Shown in pieces: positions 10,505-19,109 of a stretch of 64,000 bases of DNA. A program made the position numbers and the translations under genes. The first letter of the stretch is position 1, and every line of letters starts with the position of its first letter. This stretch comes from Planococcus soli (GTDB lineage: Bacteria; Bacillota; Bacilli; Bacillales_A; Planococcaceae), in contig NZ_WXYN01000004.1 in the NCBI RefSeq assembly GCF_016881065.1, positions 1 to 64,000 on the forward strand. Reading direction: 5' to 3'. The notes beneath the pieces are model-generated. The model was not told the DNA's origin and did no database searches. It saw only the letters and a program-made list of their open reading frames with translations.

Positions 10505-10537
10505 CGAGCTGTCCTGAAAGAGGGGACAGCTCTTTTA
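10505..10537 (+). terminator. Intra-operon hairpin after the binding protein gene
   Basis: GAGCTGTCC and GGACAGCTC form a 9-bp stem followed by TTTT, 13 bases after the lipoprotein stop and 20 before the ATPase start. It looks like a partial terminator or 3'-end protector that favours binding-protein expression. Confidence 0.65.
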
Positions 10538-10556
10538 TCAGAAAGGGGGCATTTCT

Positions 10557-12113
10557 ATGGTAGAACCGTTACTTTCAATGACCGCTATCGGAAAGAAATT
10601 CGGCACCGTCACGGCGCTTCAAGGAGCGGAGTTCCAATTGAAAAAAGGTGAAGTCCATGCCATTCTTGGCGTTAACGGTGCAGGAAAAAGCACCTTGATC
10701 AAAATTTTGTCTGGCGTCTACCAACAGGATGAAGGATCAATCTACCTCGATGGCGCCGCTATTCGGCTGGATTCGCCGAAAGCCGCCAAACAGCAAGGAA
10801 TCTACTGTGTTTACCAGGAAGTGGACACCGCCATTGTGTCCGAGTTGACCGTGGCGGAAAATATTCTTCTTGATACCTTTGCAGAAAAAGGAAATCTGTT
10901 TGTTTCCAGACAGAGGATCAATGAAAAGGCCCGGTCGGTGCTGCAGGAGCTCCAGGCAGACAACATCAATGTCCAGCAGAAAGCGGCGCGCCTGACCTTG
11001 GCGGAAAAGCAGACGGTGCTGATTGCGAGAGCGTTGGTCCATTCAGCGAAAATCATTATTTTCGATGAACCAACGGCGCCGCTGTCGATTCATGAATCGG
11101 AAAAGCTGTATACGGTTATTGAGAAATTAAAAGCGCAAGGCGTGGGCTGTGTTTTCATTTCCCACCGCCTGCCGGAAGTATTTGAAATCAGCGACCGGAT
11201 CACGGTCATGCGAGAAGGCACCCTTGTCCAAACCTATGATACGGCTCAAGCCGATCAGGACGGGGTAATTGAAGCGATGCTGGGTGCAGCGCTCAGCCAC
11301 GAATTAGAGCCGAGTGCGCACGACATTGGAACGGCTTTACTGGAAGTGTCGAATTTATCGGATGGCCAAAAGCTCAAGAATTTGTCGCTGACAGTTGCGG
11401 CAGGCGAAGTGGTCGGTGTCGTCGGACTGGTGGGTGCCGGCAAAACAGAACTCGCGAAAGCGTTGTTCGGCGGAACTCCTTTGACATCCGGAACGATTAA
11501 GCTTGCTGGGAAGAACGCCAAGATCAAACATCCGGCAGATGCCATAAAAGCGGGGATGGCGCTGATTCCGGAAGAACGGAGAAAAGAGGGATTGTTTGTT
11601 CAGGAATCGCTGGAAGCCAATGCATCATTCCCCAACCTCAAACAATTCTCTAAGCGTCTGTTGATGGACCGGAAAGCCGAAAAGCGCTTTGCCAATGAAA
11701 TCATTGAGCGGCTTCGCATCAAAACCGGTAGTACAGAAACACCGCTTGTTCATTTAAGTGGAGGGAACCAGCAAAAAGTAGCAATCGGCAAATGGATTTC
11801 GCTCAATTCGGCTCTGTACCTATTTGATGAACCGACAAAAGGCGTCGATATTGGAGCGAAAGTCGACATTTTTAAATTGATCCGCCAATTAGCCGAAAGC
11901 GGCAAGGGGTGTTTATACTTTTCAAGTGAAATTCATGAAGCCATCGGAATTTCCGATCGCATTCTCGTAATGTACAACGGTCAAATCGTGAAAGAATTAT
12001 CACGACAAGAAGCGACCCAAGAAAGGATTTTATTGTATGCAAGTGGCGGAAAAGAAGAGCTTGGGGAAAAACAAGAATTCGGTGAAAGAAAACGCGATTC
12101 AGTTTCTATTTAA
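10557..12113 (+). CDS. Sugar-type ABC transporter ATPase with two ABC domains
   Basis: This 518-residue RbsA/MglA-like protein carries two nucleotide-binding domains. The first has Walker A GVNGAGKST near residue 40 and Walker B IIIFDEPTAPLS but a degenerate signature (RLTLAEKQ in place of LSGGQ). The second has GLVGAGKTE, a normal LSGGNQQKVAIGKW, and LYLFDEPTKG. Such asymmetry is usual in this family. It energises uptake together with the flanking lipoprotein and permease. Its 3' end overlaps the permease frame by 77 bases, which is unusually long. Confidence 0.9.
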   Translation: MVEPLLSMTAIGKKFGTVTALQGAEFQLKKGEVHAILGVNGAGKSTLIKILSGVYQQDEGSIYLDGAAIRLDSPKAAKQQGIYCVYQEVDTAIVSELTVAENILLDTFAEKGNLFVSRQRINEKARSVLQELQADNINVQQKAARLTLAEKQTVLIARALVHSAKIIIFDEPTAPLSIHESEKLYTVIEKLKAQGVGCVFISHRLPEVFEISDRITVMREGTLVQTYDTAQADQDGVIEAMLGAALSHELEPSAHDIGTALLEVSNLSDGQKLKNLSLTVAAGEVVGVVGLVGAGKTELAKALFGGTPLTSGTIKLAGKNAKIKHPADAIKAGMALIPEERRKEGLFVQESLEANASFPNLKQFSKRLLMDRKAEKRFANEIIERLRIKTGSTETPLVHLSGGNQQKVAIGKWISLNSALYLFDEPTKGVDIGAKVDIFKLIRQLAESGKGCLYFSSEIHEAIGISDRILVMYNGQIVKELSRQEATQERILLYASGGKEELGEKQEFGERKRDSVSI

Positions 12114-13074
12114 ATACGGCGCCATTGCCTTACTCATTTTCATTATTTTTTATTTCAGCACCATCAGCGACGCCTTTTTCACGTACGGCAATTTTTCAGA
12201 CATTCTGCGCTCGATTTCCATTGTCACTTTGCTCGCTTTGGGCGTGACATTCACGCTGGTAGTGGATGGCTTTGATTTGTCCGTTGGTTCGACCATGTCG
12301 TTATCGACAGTCGTTTCCGCCTCGTTGATGGTCTGGTACGACATGCCGCTATGGCTTGTACTGATTTTGCCGCTATTGATCGGGGTGCTGGTCGGTGCGG
12401 TTAACAGTTTTCTCATTGTAGTCATCGGTATTCCGGATCTGCTGGCGACTTTGAGTATGATGTATATCGTGGCCGGTTTGCACCGGACATATACGGAGGG
12501 CTATTCGATCTACAATAATATGCCTCTGACTTCAGGCGGAACGGCGCCTGGGCAATTATCGGAAGCCTTTTTATGGATCGGCCAAGGACAAATGCTGGGT
12601 TTGCCGGTTCCGGTATGGATCATGCTGGTGATGGTCCTCGCTTCTTACGTGGTGCTTAACCATACGCGCTGGGGAAGAGTGCTGTACATGACAGGCGGAA
12701 ATGCAGAAGCGGCTACTTTGTCAGGCGTCAGCGTCAAAAAAGTAAAGTTCACGGCTTATGTGATATCCGGCGTTTTTGCTTCAATGGCTGGTATCTTGTT
12801 CACTGCCCGCGTAGGTTCAGGGCAGATTGATGCAGGGGCCCCATTGATGATGGAAGCCGTGGCAGCTGTCTTTGTCGGCTACTCGGTTTTGGGAGCAGGC
12901 AAACCGAATGCGCTCGGTACGTTTTTCGGTGCTGCAGTCATCGGAATCCTATTGAACGGCTTAACAATACTAAATCTTCCATACTACGCTTTTGATATCA
13001 TAAAAGGCGGCGTTTTGGTAGCTGCACTGGCAGTTACTTATGTCTACGCCAAAAAGAAGTTTTCTAAAGCATAA
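12037..13074 (+). CDS. Sugar-type ABC transporter permease (probably methylthioribose)
   Basis: This 345-residue RbsC-like permease has a basic cytoplasmic head and about eight to ten hydrophobic segments. Family marks include LVVDGFDLSVGSTMSLS and the loop GGNAEAATLSGVSVKKVKF with the following AYVISGVFASMAG. The ATG at 12037 has AAGGA nine bases upstream but overlaps the ATPase gene by 77 bases. A later GTG before KENAIQF would shorten the head by about 15 residues. It closes the S-box operon, ending just before a strong terminator. Confidence 0.88.
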   Translation: MQVAEKKSLGKNKNSVKENAIQFLFKYGAIALLIFIIFYFSTISDAFFTYGNFSDILRSISIVTLLALGVTFTLVVDGFDLSVGSTMSLSTVVSASLMVWYDMPLWLVLILPLLIGVLVGAVNSFLIVVIGIPDLLATLSMMYIVAGLHRTYTEGYSIYNNMPLTSGGTAPGQLSEAFLWIGQGQMLGLPVPVWIMLVMVLASYVVLNHTRWGRVLYMTGGNAEAATLSGVSVKKVKFTAYVISGVFASMAGILFTARVGSGQIDAGAPLMMEAVAAVFVGYSVLGAGKPNALGTFFGAAVIGILLNGLTILNLPYYAFDIIKGGVLVAALAVTYVYAKKKFSKA

Positions 13075-13122
13075 AAGCAAAACAAAGGGCTCCCATTGTG
13101 GAAGCCTTTTTGTTTTGCTTTT
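13073..13122. terminator. Bidirectional terminator after the transporter operon
   Basis: A long near-perfect hairpin pairs AAAAGCAAAACAAAGGGCT with AGCCTTTTTGTTTTGCTTTT. It lies between convergent genes and has T-rich flanks on both strands. Confidence 0.85.
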
Positions 13123-13657
13123 ATTTATCGGGCGTATAGCTGGCGATGAGGACGCCCGAGTCAGTTGAGCGGATTTCCTTCAGGTTGAACATTTTCTGGT
13201 CGGCATTTTCCTTGAACAGTCGTTTGCCTTCTCCTAAAATGAGCGGGAAGGTCATCAGGTGCAATTCATCGATCAAATCGTGCTTCAGCAAAGTTTCGAT
13301 CAGTTCCGCACTGCCGTAGACCAATAGCCGCTGTCCGGTTTTTTTCAGTTTGGCAACTTCCTGCGCTACATTGTCGGTGATCAAGCGTGCGTTCCATTCT
13401 GTACGCTTCAGGCTGGTGGAAACCACGTACTTTGGCAGCTGGTTCATCCGGTCGGCAAAGCCTTCTTCATCTTCGGCTGCCGGCCATGCTGCAGCAAATC
13501 CCTCATAAGTAACCCTTCCAAGCAGAAGTGCGTCACTGCGGAACAGAAGGTCCAACTGGTATTTAGCTATCTCATCATCCCAGTAGGGTGCAGTCCAGGA
13601 AGGCTCCTCCATGACTCCGTCGAGCGTCAAATACATCGCTACAATGATTTTCCCCAT
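13121..13657 (-). CDS. Dihydrofolate reductase family protein (RibD C-terminal fold)
   Basis: This 178-residue protein resembles the RibD C-terminal/YwjB-type reductases: MYLTLDGVMEEPSW at the N-terminus, SDALLLGRVTYEGFAAAWP, and the nucleotide-binding RLLVYGSAELIETLLKHDLIDELHLM. These small stand-alone enzymes bind NADPH, but their substrates are mostly unknown. It is a single gene, convergent with the transporter operon and preceded on its strand by AAAGGAGC. Confidence 0.8.
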   Translation of the reverse strand: MGKIIVAMYLTLDGVMEEPSWTAPYWDDEIAKYQLDLLFRSDALLLGRVTYEGFAAAWPAAEDEEGFADRMNQLPKYVVSTSLKRTEWNARLITDNVAQEVAKLKKTGQRLLVYGSAELIETLLKHDLIDELHLMTFPLILGEGKRLFKENADQKMFNLKEIRSTDSGVLIASYTPDK

Positions 13658-13949
13658 ACGAACAGCTCCTTTTTCTCAACTTCAACTAAAACCGAAACAG
13701 AGGACAATTAATGTATATATTCTCCGCTGGTAGAAAAAATCCTTTATTTTAAACTCACTCCATCGTCCATCTGCGCAAGGGAATTAGGTACAACAGTTCA
13801 TCATTTCGAGTGCATCAGTGGAAAAATCAGAAAATAGCTAGCTTTTGGTTAGTTTTTTTATTAGTTTAAATAAATTTTTCGCAAAAAATAACAATTCTTA
13901 TTACTTATAAAGTAAACTATAAATACCATATAAAAGGGAGGAATTAATT

Positions 13950-14954
13950 ATGCAATGTAACGGCTGCTCAGTTGCGGCAATTAAATTTGAAATCAAGCTG
14001 GAAGGTGAGAAGAATCTTTCTGCTTTACAGATAGTTATAGATCATTTGGAAAGAAGAGAAATCGAGGTTATCAATAAAGGAAACAAGCTGCAGATGGATG
14101 AAATAGGCGCCAGAGAATTTCTGGACTTTTGCAGTGATTTACTGGATGTGGATCAAGTGGTGTTCCGTATCAATCAGGAAGCATGGCAGCCATTAAAGGG
14201 GATGTCACAGGTTTTTGCAACTGAATGGATAGACGATGTCATTCAACATGAAAGGCTCACTTGCCACTATCAGCCAATCGTGGATGCAGATGAAAGCATT
14301 TTTGCCTATGAAATGCTGGCACGTTTTAAAAATGAAGACGGTTCGATGATCTATCCGAATGAAATTTTTCCTGCAGCCAAAACGCGTGGACGTTTATACG
14401 CATTGGACCGGGTATGCAGAATGACTGCCGTGAAATATGCGGCTGTATTAAAAGGAGAAAAAGCGTTTATTAACTTTATTCCCACTTCTATTTACTCCCC
14501 CGAATTTTGTCTCCGCTCGACAATTTCGTTGTCAGAGCAATTAGGGGTAAATCCAAAATCACTAGTATTTGAAGTGGTGGAAACAGAAAGAGTCGACGAT
14601 ATTGATCATTTGAAAAAAATTCTAACCTATTATCGGGAAAAAGGATTCGATTACGCATTGGATGATGTGGGCGAGGGCTATAGCACCATCGAGCTTTTGG
14701 CCGACTTGAAACCTAAGTATATGAAGCTGGACATGCAGTATGTCCAAAATGTCGCAGAAGATGCGGAAAAGCAGAAAGTCGCGGAAAAGTTTTTGGATAA
14801 AGCTTTGGAAATCGGCTCGATTCCATTAGCGGAAGGCATTGAAACACGTGAGGATTTTGACTGGCTGAAGCAAAGAGGGTACCAATTATTCCAAGGCTAT
14901 TATTTTGGGAAGCCGGCTGCATCTCCTTTGTACGAAAAGCATTTGGAAGTATAA
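13950..14954 (+). CDS. EAL-domain protein (c-di-GMP phosphodiesterase candidate)
   Basis: This 334-residue soluble protein has an N-terminal part of about 95 residues starting with CNGC, then an EAL domain. The signature reads EMLAR (E-x-L-x-R), and metal or catalytic residues appear in INFIPTSIY (Asn), VFEVVETE (Glu), ALDDVGEGYST (Asp-Asp), YMKLD (Lys) and LAEGIET (Glu), ending in GYYFGKPA. As all key positions are kept it is probably active in cleaving c-di-GMP. The paired CxxC could bind a metal, but that is speculation. No neighbour explains its input signal. Confidence 0.87.
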   Translation: MQCNGCSVAAIKFEIKLEGEKNLSALQIVIDHLERREIEVINKGNKLQMDEIGAREFLDFCSDLLDVDQVVFRINQEAWQPLKGMSQVFATEWIDDVIQHERLTCHYQPIVDADESIFAYEMLARFKNEDGSMIYPNEIFPAAKTRGRLYALDRVCRMTAVKYAAVLKGEKAFINFIPTSIYSPEFCLRSTISLSEQLGVNPKSLVFEVVETERVDDIDHLKKILTYYREKGFDYALDDVGEGYSTIELLADLKPKYMKLDMQYVQNVAEDAEKQKVAEKFLDKALEIGSIPLAEGIETREDFDWLKQRGYQLFQGYYFGKPAASPLYEKHLEV

Positions 14955-14962
14955 ATCGAAAG

Positions 14963-14995
14963 AGCCAACAACTGTCGTGGTTGTTGGCTTATTTA
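14963..14995 (+). terminator. Terminator after the EAL gene
   Basis: AGCCAACAAC and GTTGTTGGCT form a perfect 10-bp stem (14963-14972 with 14980-14989) followed by TATTTATT. Confidence 0.8.
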
Positions 14996-15042
14996 TTCAT
15001 GAGATCAACGGATAGTGTTTGGCAGCTGCTTTCCGGTAAATA

Positions 15043-15081
15043 AAAACACAGTAAGCTTCGCAATGAAGTTTACTGTGTTTT
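15043..15081. terminator. Terminator of the siderophore transport operon
   Basis: AAAACACAGTAAGCTTC pairs with GAAGTTTACTGTGTTTT with one G-T pair. On the minus strand it follows the last permease gene closely and ends in T-rich sequence. Confidence 0.8.
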
Positions 15082-15084
15082 TTG

Positions 15085-16092
15085 TCATTTTTTCAACAGC
15101 AAATAAATGAAATAAGGAGCTCCGATCAGTGCGGCCATGATGCCTGCGGGAATTCCAGAAGGTTCGAGCAGGTTCCGGCCAACGGTGTCTGCCAGCAGCA
15201 AAAGCCAGCCGCCGATTAAAATCGCTAGCGGCAAAAACATTTGATGGCGCGGACCGACGATGGCTTTTGCAATATGCGGCGCCATCAGTCCAATGAAGGC
15301 GATCCCGCCGGTAACTGAGACAGCGGCAGCAGCAAGCGCAACAGCAGCCAGCAGCAGAACGATCCGTTCTTTTTCGATGGAAACGCCAATCCCTACGGCG
15401 ACGGGATCACTGAGGCCAAGAACATTCATGCGATTGGCTTTGTACATGGTGAACGGAATCAGCACCAACAGCCATGGGAGGATAGCCAGGATGAACGGCC
15501 AATCTGCACCCCAAATATTTCCGGCCAGCCAATTGGCTATAAAGTCGACTTTTTCCGGTTCAGCGGAAGAAATCAGAACGATCATGACTCCCGATAAAGC
15601 CATCGAAAAACCGATGCCGACGAGCACGAGGCGGATGGGCTGCAAGCCGGTAACGCGCGAATAGGAAAATGCGTAAATCAGTGCGGCAGTCGCCAGCGCT
15701 CCGCCAAAAGCAACGACAGGCAGCAAGTAAACAAAAGCACCCGCCTCTACGGGAATGAATAAGAAGAACACGGCTATGGCAACGCCGGCTCCTGAGTTGA
15801 TGCCGATGATTCCGGGATCAGCCAGGTCATTTCGCGTCACACTTTGTAAAATAGCCCCGGACAAAGCCAGCGCCATTCCGGCAAGCACCGTGATTAAAAT
15901 GCGCGGCAAGCGAATGGAAAACAGGATAAATTCTTCTTTAAACGTACCTTGGCCAAAAATTGCCGGGATCAAGCGGTCATAGGAGATGGGAGAGTAGCCC
16001 ATGCCCATACTTGCGATTGCTGTCAACAGGATCAACGCCAGCAACAGGTAATACGAAATGCGTTGTTTTTTGCGTAAGCTTGAATGGATCAT
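15085..16092 (-). CDS. Iron-siderophore ABC transporter permease (FecCD family)
   Basis: This 335-residue membrane protein has about nine to ten hydrophobic segments. Family marks are RLPRILITVLAGMALALSGAILQSVTRN, NDLADPGIIGINSGAG and, near the C-terminus, ITGGIAFIGLMAPHIAKAIVGPRHQ. It forms the second half of a heteromeric permease with the preceding gene, whose stop it overlaps by four bases. The set transports ferric siderophore across the membrane, powered by the ATPase at 18186-18977. Confidence 0.92.
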   Translation of the reverse strand: MIHSSLRKKQRISYYLLLALILLTAIASMGMGYSPISYDRLIPAIFGQGTFKEEFILFSIRLPRILITVLAGMALALSGAILQSVTRNDLADPGIIGINSGAGVAIAVFFLFIPVEAGAFVYLLPVVAFGGALATAALIYAFSYSRVTGLQPIRLVLVGIGFSMALSGVMIVLISSAEPEKVDFIANWLAGNIWGADWPFILAILPWLLVLIPFTMYKANRMNVLGLSDPVAVGIGVSIEKERIVLLLAAVALAAAAVSVTGGIAFIGLMAPHIAKAIVGPRHQMFLPLAILIGGWLLLLADTVGRNLLEPSGIPAGIMAALIGAPYFIYLLLKK

Positions 16093-17087
16093 GCGAATGC
16101 TTTGCCTCCTTTACGGACAATGATCAGGAAGAACGGCAATCCGATGATCGCAATGATCGCTGCAACCGGTGTTTCAAACGGTGAATTGATGGTCCGGCCG
16201 ATCAAGTCGGCAAGCAGCATGAAAATGGCACCAGCCACTGCGGACATCGGGATGATGAAGCGGTAATCGGTTCCTACGACTGACCGGACAACATGCGGAA
16301 TCATCAAGCCGATAAAGGCCATATTACCGGCCAGTGCAACGGCGGCACCTGCCAGCAATGTGATAACAACAAACAGGATCGCTTTGATCTGCGCTGTTTT
16401 TTGCCCGAGGCCAATGGCGGCTTCTTCACTTAAGCTGAGAATGGTCAATTGACGTGACAGCAACAAAGCAATAAGCAGCGAAACGGCGATAAACGGAACA
16501 ACCACCTGCAGCTGCCCCCACGAAGTTCCGATCAAGCCGCCTGCTGTCCATTGTGAGACGTTTTTAGAGATGTTGAAATACAGTCCGATCCCTTCAGCAA
16601 TCGCTGTCAGAAAGGCCGAAATGGCGGCTCCGGCAAGAACGATCCGAAAAGGTGAAAAGCCGCCTTTTTTCGCAGCACCGATGCCGAAGACCAAAGCTGC
16701 ACCAGCTGCTGCTCCGACAAAGCAGGCAATCATGATGCCGAAATAATTGGCCGCGGGAATAAAGGCTAAAGTGAAAGCAAGCGCCGCATTGGCACCGGCC
16801 GTCAAACCGAGAAGGCCCGGATCGGCCAGTGGATTGCGGGTCATCCCCTGCATCATCGCGCCAGATACTGCTAAAGCAGAACCTACAAAGATGGCGGCGA
16901 CTTCACGCGGCAGCCGGATTTCCCGAATAACGCCGATTCCGTCGCTGGAACTGGTCGAAAACAATGCCAGCCCCACTTCTTTTAGGCTAATATCCGCAGC
17001 TCCGAAAACCAACGAGACGACAAGCGTCAGCACCAGCAGAAGCAGGCTTACTATGAATTTGATTGGAAAGGAAACTTTAGGACTCAT
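16089..17087 (-). CDS. Iron-siderophore ABC transporter permease (FecCD family)
   Basis: This 332-residue polytopic protein is the partner of the next permease. Visible marks are REIRLPREVAAIFVGSALAVSGAMMQGMTRN, NPLADPGLLGLTAGANAALAF and GNMAFIGLMIPHVVRSVVG, the conserved coupling region. It starts 166 bases after the binding-protein gene, with a hairpin between them, and overlaps the downstream permease by four bases. Confidence 0.92.
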   Translation of the reverse strand: MSPKVSFPIKFIVSLLLLVLTLVVSLVFGAADISLKEVGLALFSTSSSDGIGVIREIRLPREVAAIFVGSALAVSGAMMQGMTRNPLADPGLLGLTAGANAALAFTLAFIPAANYFGIMIACFVGAAAGAALVFGIGAAKKGGFSPFRIVLAGAAISAFLTAIAEGIGLYFNISKNVSQWTAGGLIGTSWGQLQVVVPFIAVSLLIALLLSRQLTILSLSEEAAIGLGQKTAQIKAILFVVITLLAGAAVALAGNMAFIGLMIPHVVRSVVGTDYRFIIPMSAVAGAIFMLLADLIGRTINSPFETPVAAIIAIIGLPFFLIIVRKGGKAFA

Positions 17088-17112
17088 TAATCATCATCTT
17101 TTCCTGAGAATA

Positions 17113-17146
17113 AAAGAGGAATTCTAAAATCAGAATTCCTCTTTTT
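17113..17146. terminator. Hairpin between binding-protein and permease genes
   Basis: AAAGAGGAATTCT and AGAATTCCTCTTT form a perfect 13-bp stem with a 6-base loop inside the operon. The minus-strand T-run (TTTTATTC) is modest, so it could act as a partial terminator or 3' stabiliser giving more binding protein than permease. Confidence 0.6.
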
Positions 17147-17188
17147 TAGTATATAAGTTGAATGAAATTATTAGTTATATAAGTTGAA
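17147..17188. repeat. Short direct repeat in the siderophore operon spacer
   Basis: TAGTATATAAGTTGAA (17147-17162) and TAGTTATATAAGTTGAA (17172-17188) lie 25 bases apart between the binding-protein and permease genes. The function is unknown. Confidence 0.4.
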
Positions 17189-17253
17189 CTACTTAATCGT
17201 ACACAATAGGTATGTCACAAAGCGGTTTATGAAATGATGATTCTACAGCAATT

Positions 17254-18180
17254 TCACTGTCCTAAAAAATTCTCAATAAAGAATTCCAATTGGTAATCCA
17301 ATGAAATTGGATCGTTGAAGTAAAATTCTTTTGCATCAGCTTCGAAAATCTGTCCGTTTTGAGCGGCAGGTGTGTTTTGGTACACATCCGTTTCCTGGAA
17401 TGAGTTGTCTTGTGAACTGTCTTTGCTGAAGATGACGTAATCACCCATGTATTCCGGCAACACTTCCTGAGAAAGCATATAGTAACCGTCTGCTAAAGCC
17501 ATTTCTTCCACTTTTGCCGGCATTTTTAATTTCATTTCCTGGTAAAGGATTTCCGTTCCGCGTCCCCAGTTGTCTCCGAATACATAGATTTGCTTATCGA
17601 AGTTTTCAATAACGGAAACGGTTGTGTCTTCGCCGATTTCAGCGCGGATCTCTTCTCCAGCTTGCTGTGCGCGTTCCTGGAAGTCGGTGATCCAAGCTTG
17701 TGCTTCTTCTTCTTTGTTTAATACTTTACCGATTTCCAGATGTTGCTCCAAATAGCCGACGTTGTTGTAAGTGTACGTGACCGTTGGTGCGATTTCACTC
17801 AATTTATCGATGTTGGCTGTAGTTGAAGAGCCAATGATTAAGTCAGGTTCCAATTCGATGATTTTTTCCAGGTCTGTTTCTGCTACTTCTTCCACGTCTG
17901 CCAGCTCTTCTTCAAAACGCGGGTTGTTTTTTGCCCAGGAAGTTACTCCTACTAAAGGGACGTCCAAAGATATTGCGTCACCGGCGTAAGAAGAGAGCAT
18001 GACTACACGCTGTGGATCTGCAGGAACTTCGATAGGTCCGCTTTCCGATTCATATGTAATGGTTTCGGAAGATTGATCAGCCGTTGCGCTTTCTGTTTCC
18101 TCAGTGGTTGACTCGGAATTGCATGCGCCAAGAATCAGCAGCAAAGTGAATAGGAATAGGGGCAAAAATAATTTTTTCAT
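17254..18180 (-). CDS. Iron-siderophore binding lipoprotein (hydroxamate type likely)
   Basis: This 308-residue class III binding protein has a signal peptide ending in ILGAC (Cys20) and an acidic linker. Then come two lobes joined by a long helix: PQRVVMLSSYAGDAISLDVPLVGV, LEPDLIIGSSTTANIDKLSEIAPTV, and a C-terminal lobe with EYMGDYVIFSKD. That pattern resembles FhuD/YxeB-type hydroxamate receptors, so ferric hydroxamate is my best guess; other siderophores are possible. It sits five bases after the ATPase gene in a Fur-boxed operon. Confidence 0.87.
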   Translation of the reverse strand: MKKLFLPLFLFTLLLILGACNSESTTEETESATADQSSETITYESESGPIEVPADPQRVVMLSSYAGDAISLDVPLVGVTSWAKNNPRFEEELADVEEVAETDLEKIIELEPDLIIGSSTTANIDKLSEIAPTVTYTYNNVGYLEQHLEIGKVLNKEEEAQAWITDFQERAQQAGEEIRAEIGEDTTVSVIENFDKQIYVFGDNWGRGTEILYQEMKLKMPAKVEEMALADGYYMLSQEVLPEYMGDYVIFSKDSSQDNSFQETDVYQNTPAAQNGQIFEADAKEFYFNDPISLDYQLEFFIENFLGQ

Positions 18181-18185
18181 GTCGG

Positions 18186-18977
18186 TTAGACTCCTTTGAT
18201 TAAGTTATATGTAGTGCACATCGGTTTTTGCGTTCGTGGATCCAACCCAATTTCAGCGTCGATCCGGAATACTTCTTTTAATACGGGTTGTGTAATGACT
18301 TCATGGCAATTGCCGGCTTTTACAATCTGGCCATCTTTCATGGCGATGATGTGATCGGCAAAACGCGCCGCTTGGTTCAGGTCGTGGAGCACCATGATGA
18401 TGGTCCGTTCCTGTTCCCGGTTCAATTGCTGCAGCAATTCCAAAATTTCCAGCTGATGGGCCATGTCCAAGTAGGTGGTCGGCTCATCGAGAAAGATCAT
18501 TTCGGTTTCCTGTGCCAACGCCATCGCAATCCAAACGCGCTGGCGCTGGCCGCCGGACAATGCGTCAACCGGGTGGTATTTGAAGAATTGAGTGCCGGTG
18601 ACATCGAGTGCCCAATTGATAATCTCATAATCCCTTTTTGATAATCGGCCAAAACCTTTCTGGTAAGGGAAGCGGCCGTAGGAAACCAGTTCACCAACCG
18701 TCAATCCGGCAGCACTGTCAGGTGTTTGAGGAAGAATGGCCATTTTTTTTGCCAGGGACTTCGTGTTTTCCTGGGCAATGTTGCTGCCGTCCAATACCAC
18801 GGATCCGGATTGATGCGAAATCACACGAGTAATCGCTTTTAGCAGCGTTGATTTGCCGCAGCCGTTGGAGCCGATGATTGTCGTAATTTTCTTGTCTGGA
18901 ATTTGGACGGTCAAATCTTTGACAATCAAGCGGTCTCCATAGCTGATATTCAGCTCCTCGGTGAACAAACGCACCAT
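18186..18977 (-). CDS. Iron-siderophore ABC transporter ATPase
   Basis: This 263-residue FecE/FhuC-like ATPase has Walker A IGSNGCGKST near residue 36, a Q-loop in AILPQTPDS, signature LSGGQRQRVWIAMAL and Walker B MIFLDEPTTYLD followed by a switch His in VLHDLNQAARF. It is first in the operon, unusually ahead of the binding protein, and lies directly behind a promoter overlapped by a Fur box. It powers both downstream permeases. Confidence 0.94.
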   Translation of the reverse strand: MVRLFTEELNISYGDRLIVKDLTVQIPDKKITTIIGSNGCGKSTLLKAITRVISHQSGSVVLDGSNIAQENTKSLAKKMAILPQTPDSAAGLTVGELVSYGRFPYQKGFGRLSKRDYEIINWALDVTGTQFFKYHPVDALSGGQRQRVWIAMALAQETEMIFLDEPTTYLDMAHQLEILELLQQLNREQERTIIMVLHDLNQAARFADHIIAMKDGQIVKAGNCHEVITQPVLKEVFRIDAEIGLDPRTQKPMCTTYNLIKGV

Positions 18978-19016
18978 CCCAAAAACCTCCTTTTCTAAAT
19001 TCTTTATCTTTTTCGT

Positions 19017-19031
19017 TGATAATGATTCTCA
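19017..19031 (-). promoter_or_regulatory. Fur box of the siderophore operon
   Basis: TGATAATGATTCTCA matches the 7-1-7 Fur consensus TGATAATNATTATCA in 14 of 15 positions. It lies just downstream of the predicted transcription start of the ATPase gene, where bound Fur-Fe2+ would block transcription. Confidence 0.88.
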
Positions 19032-19048
19032 ATTTCAGTACAATCAAT

Positions 19049-19077
19049 ACTATAAGACTAATTTCAAGCATTGTCAA
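19049..19077 (-). promoter_or_regulatory. Promoter of the siderophore operon
   Basis: On the minus strand TTGACA (19077-19072) and TATAGT (19054-19049) are separated by exactly 17 bases. This is a near-consensus SigA promoter facing the ATPase gene. Confidence 0.85.
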
Positions 19078-19109
19078 TACGTAATATAGAGGGATAGGAG
19101 TGAAAATAG

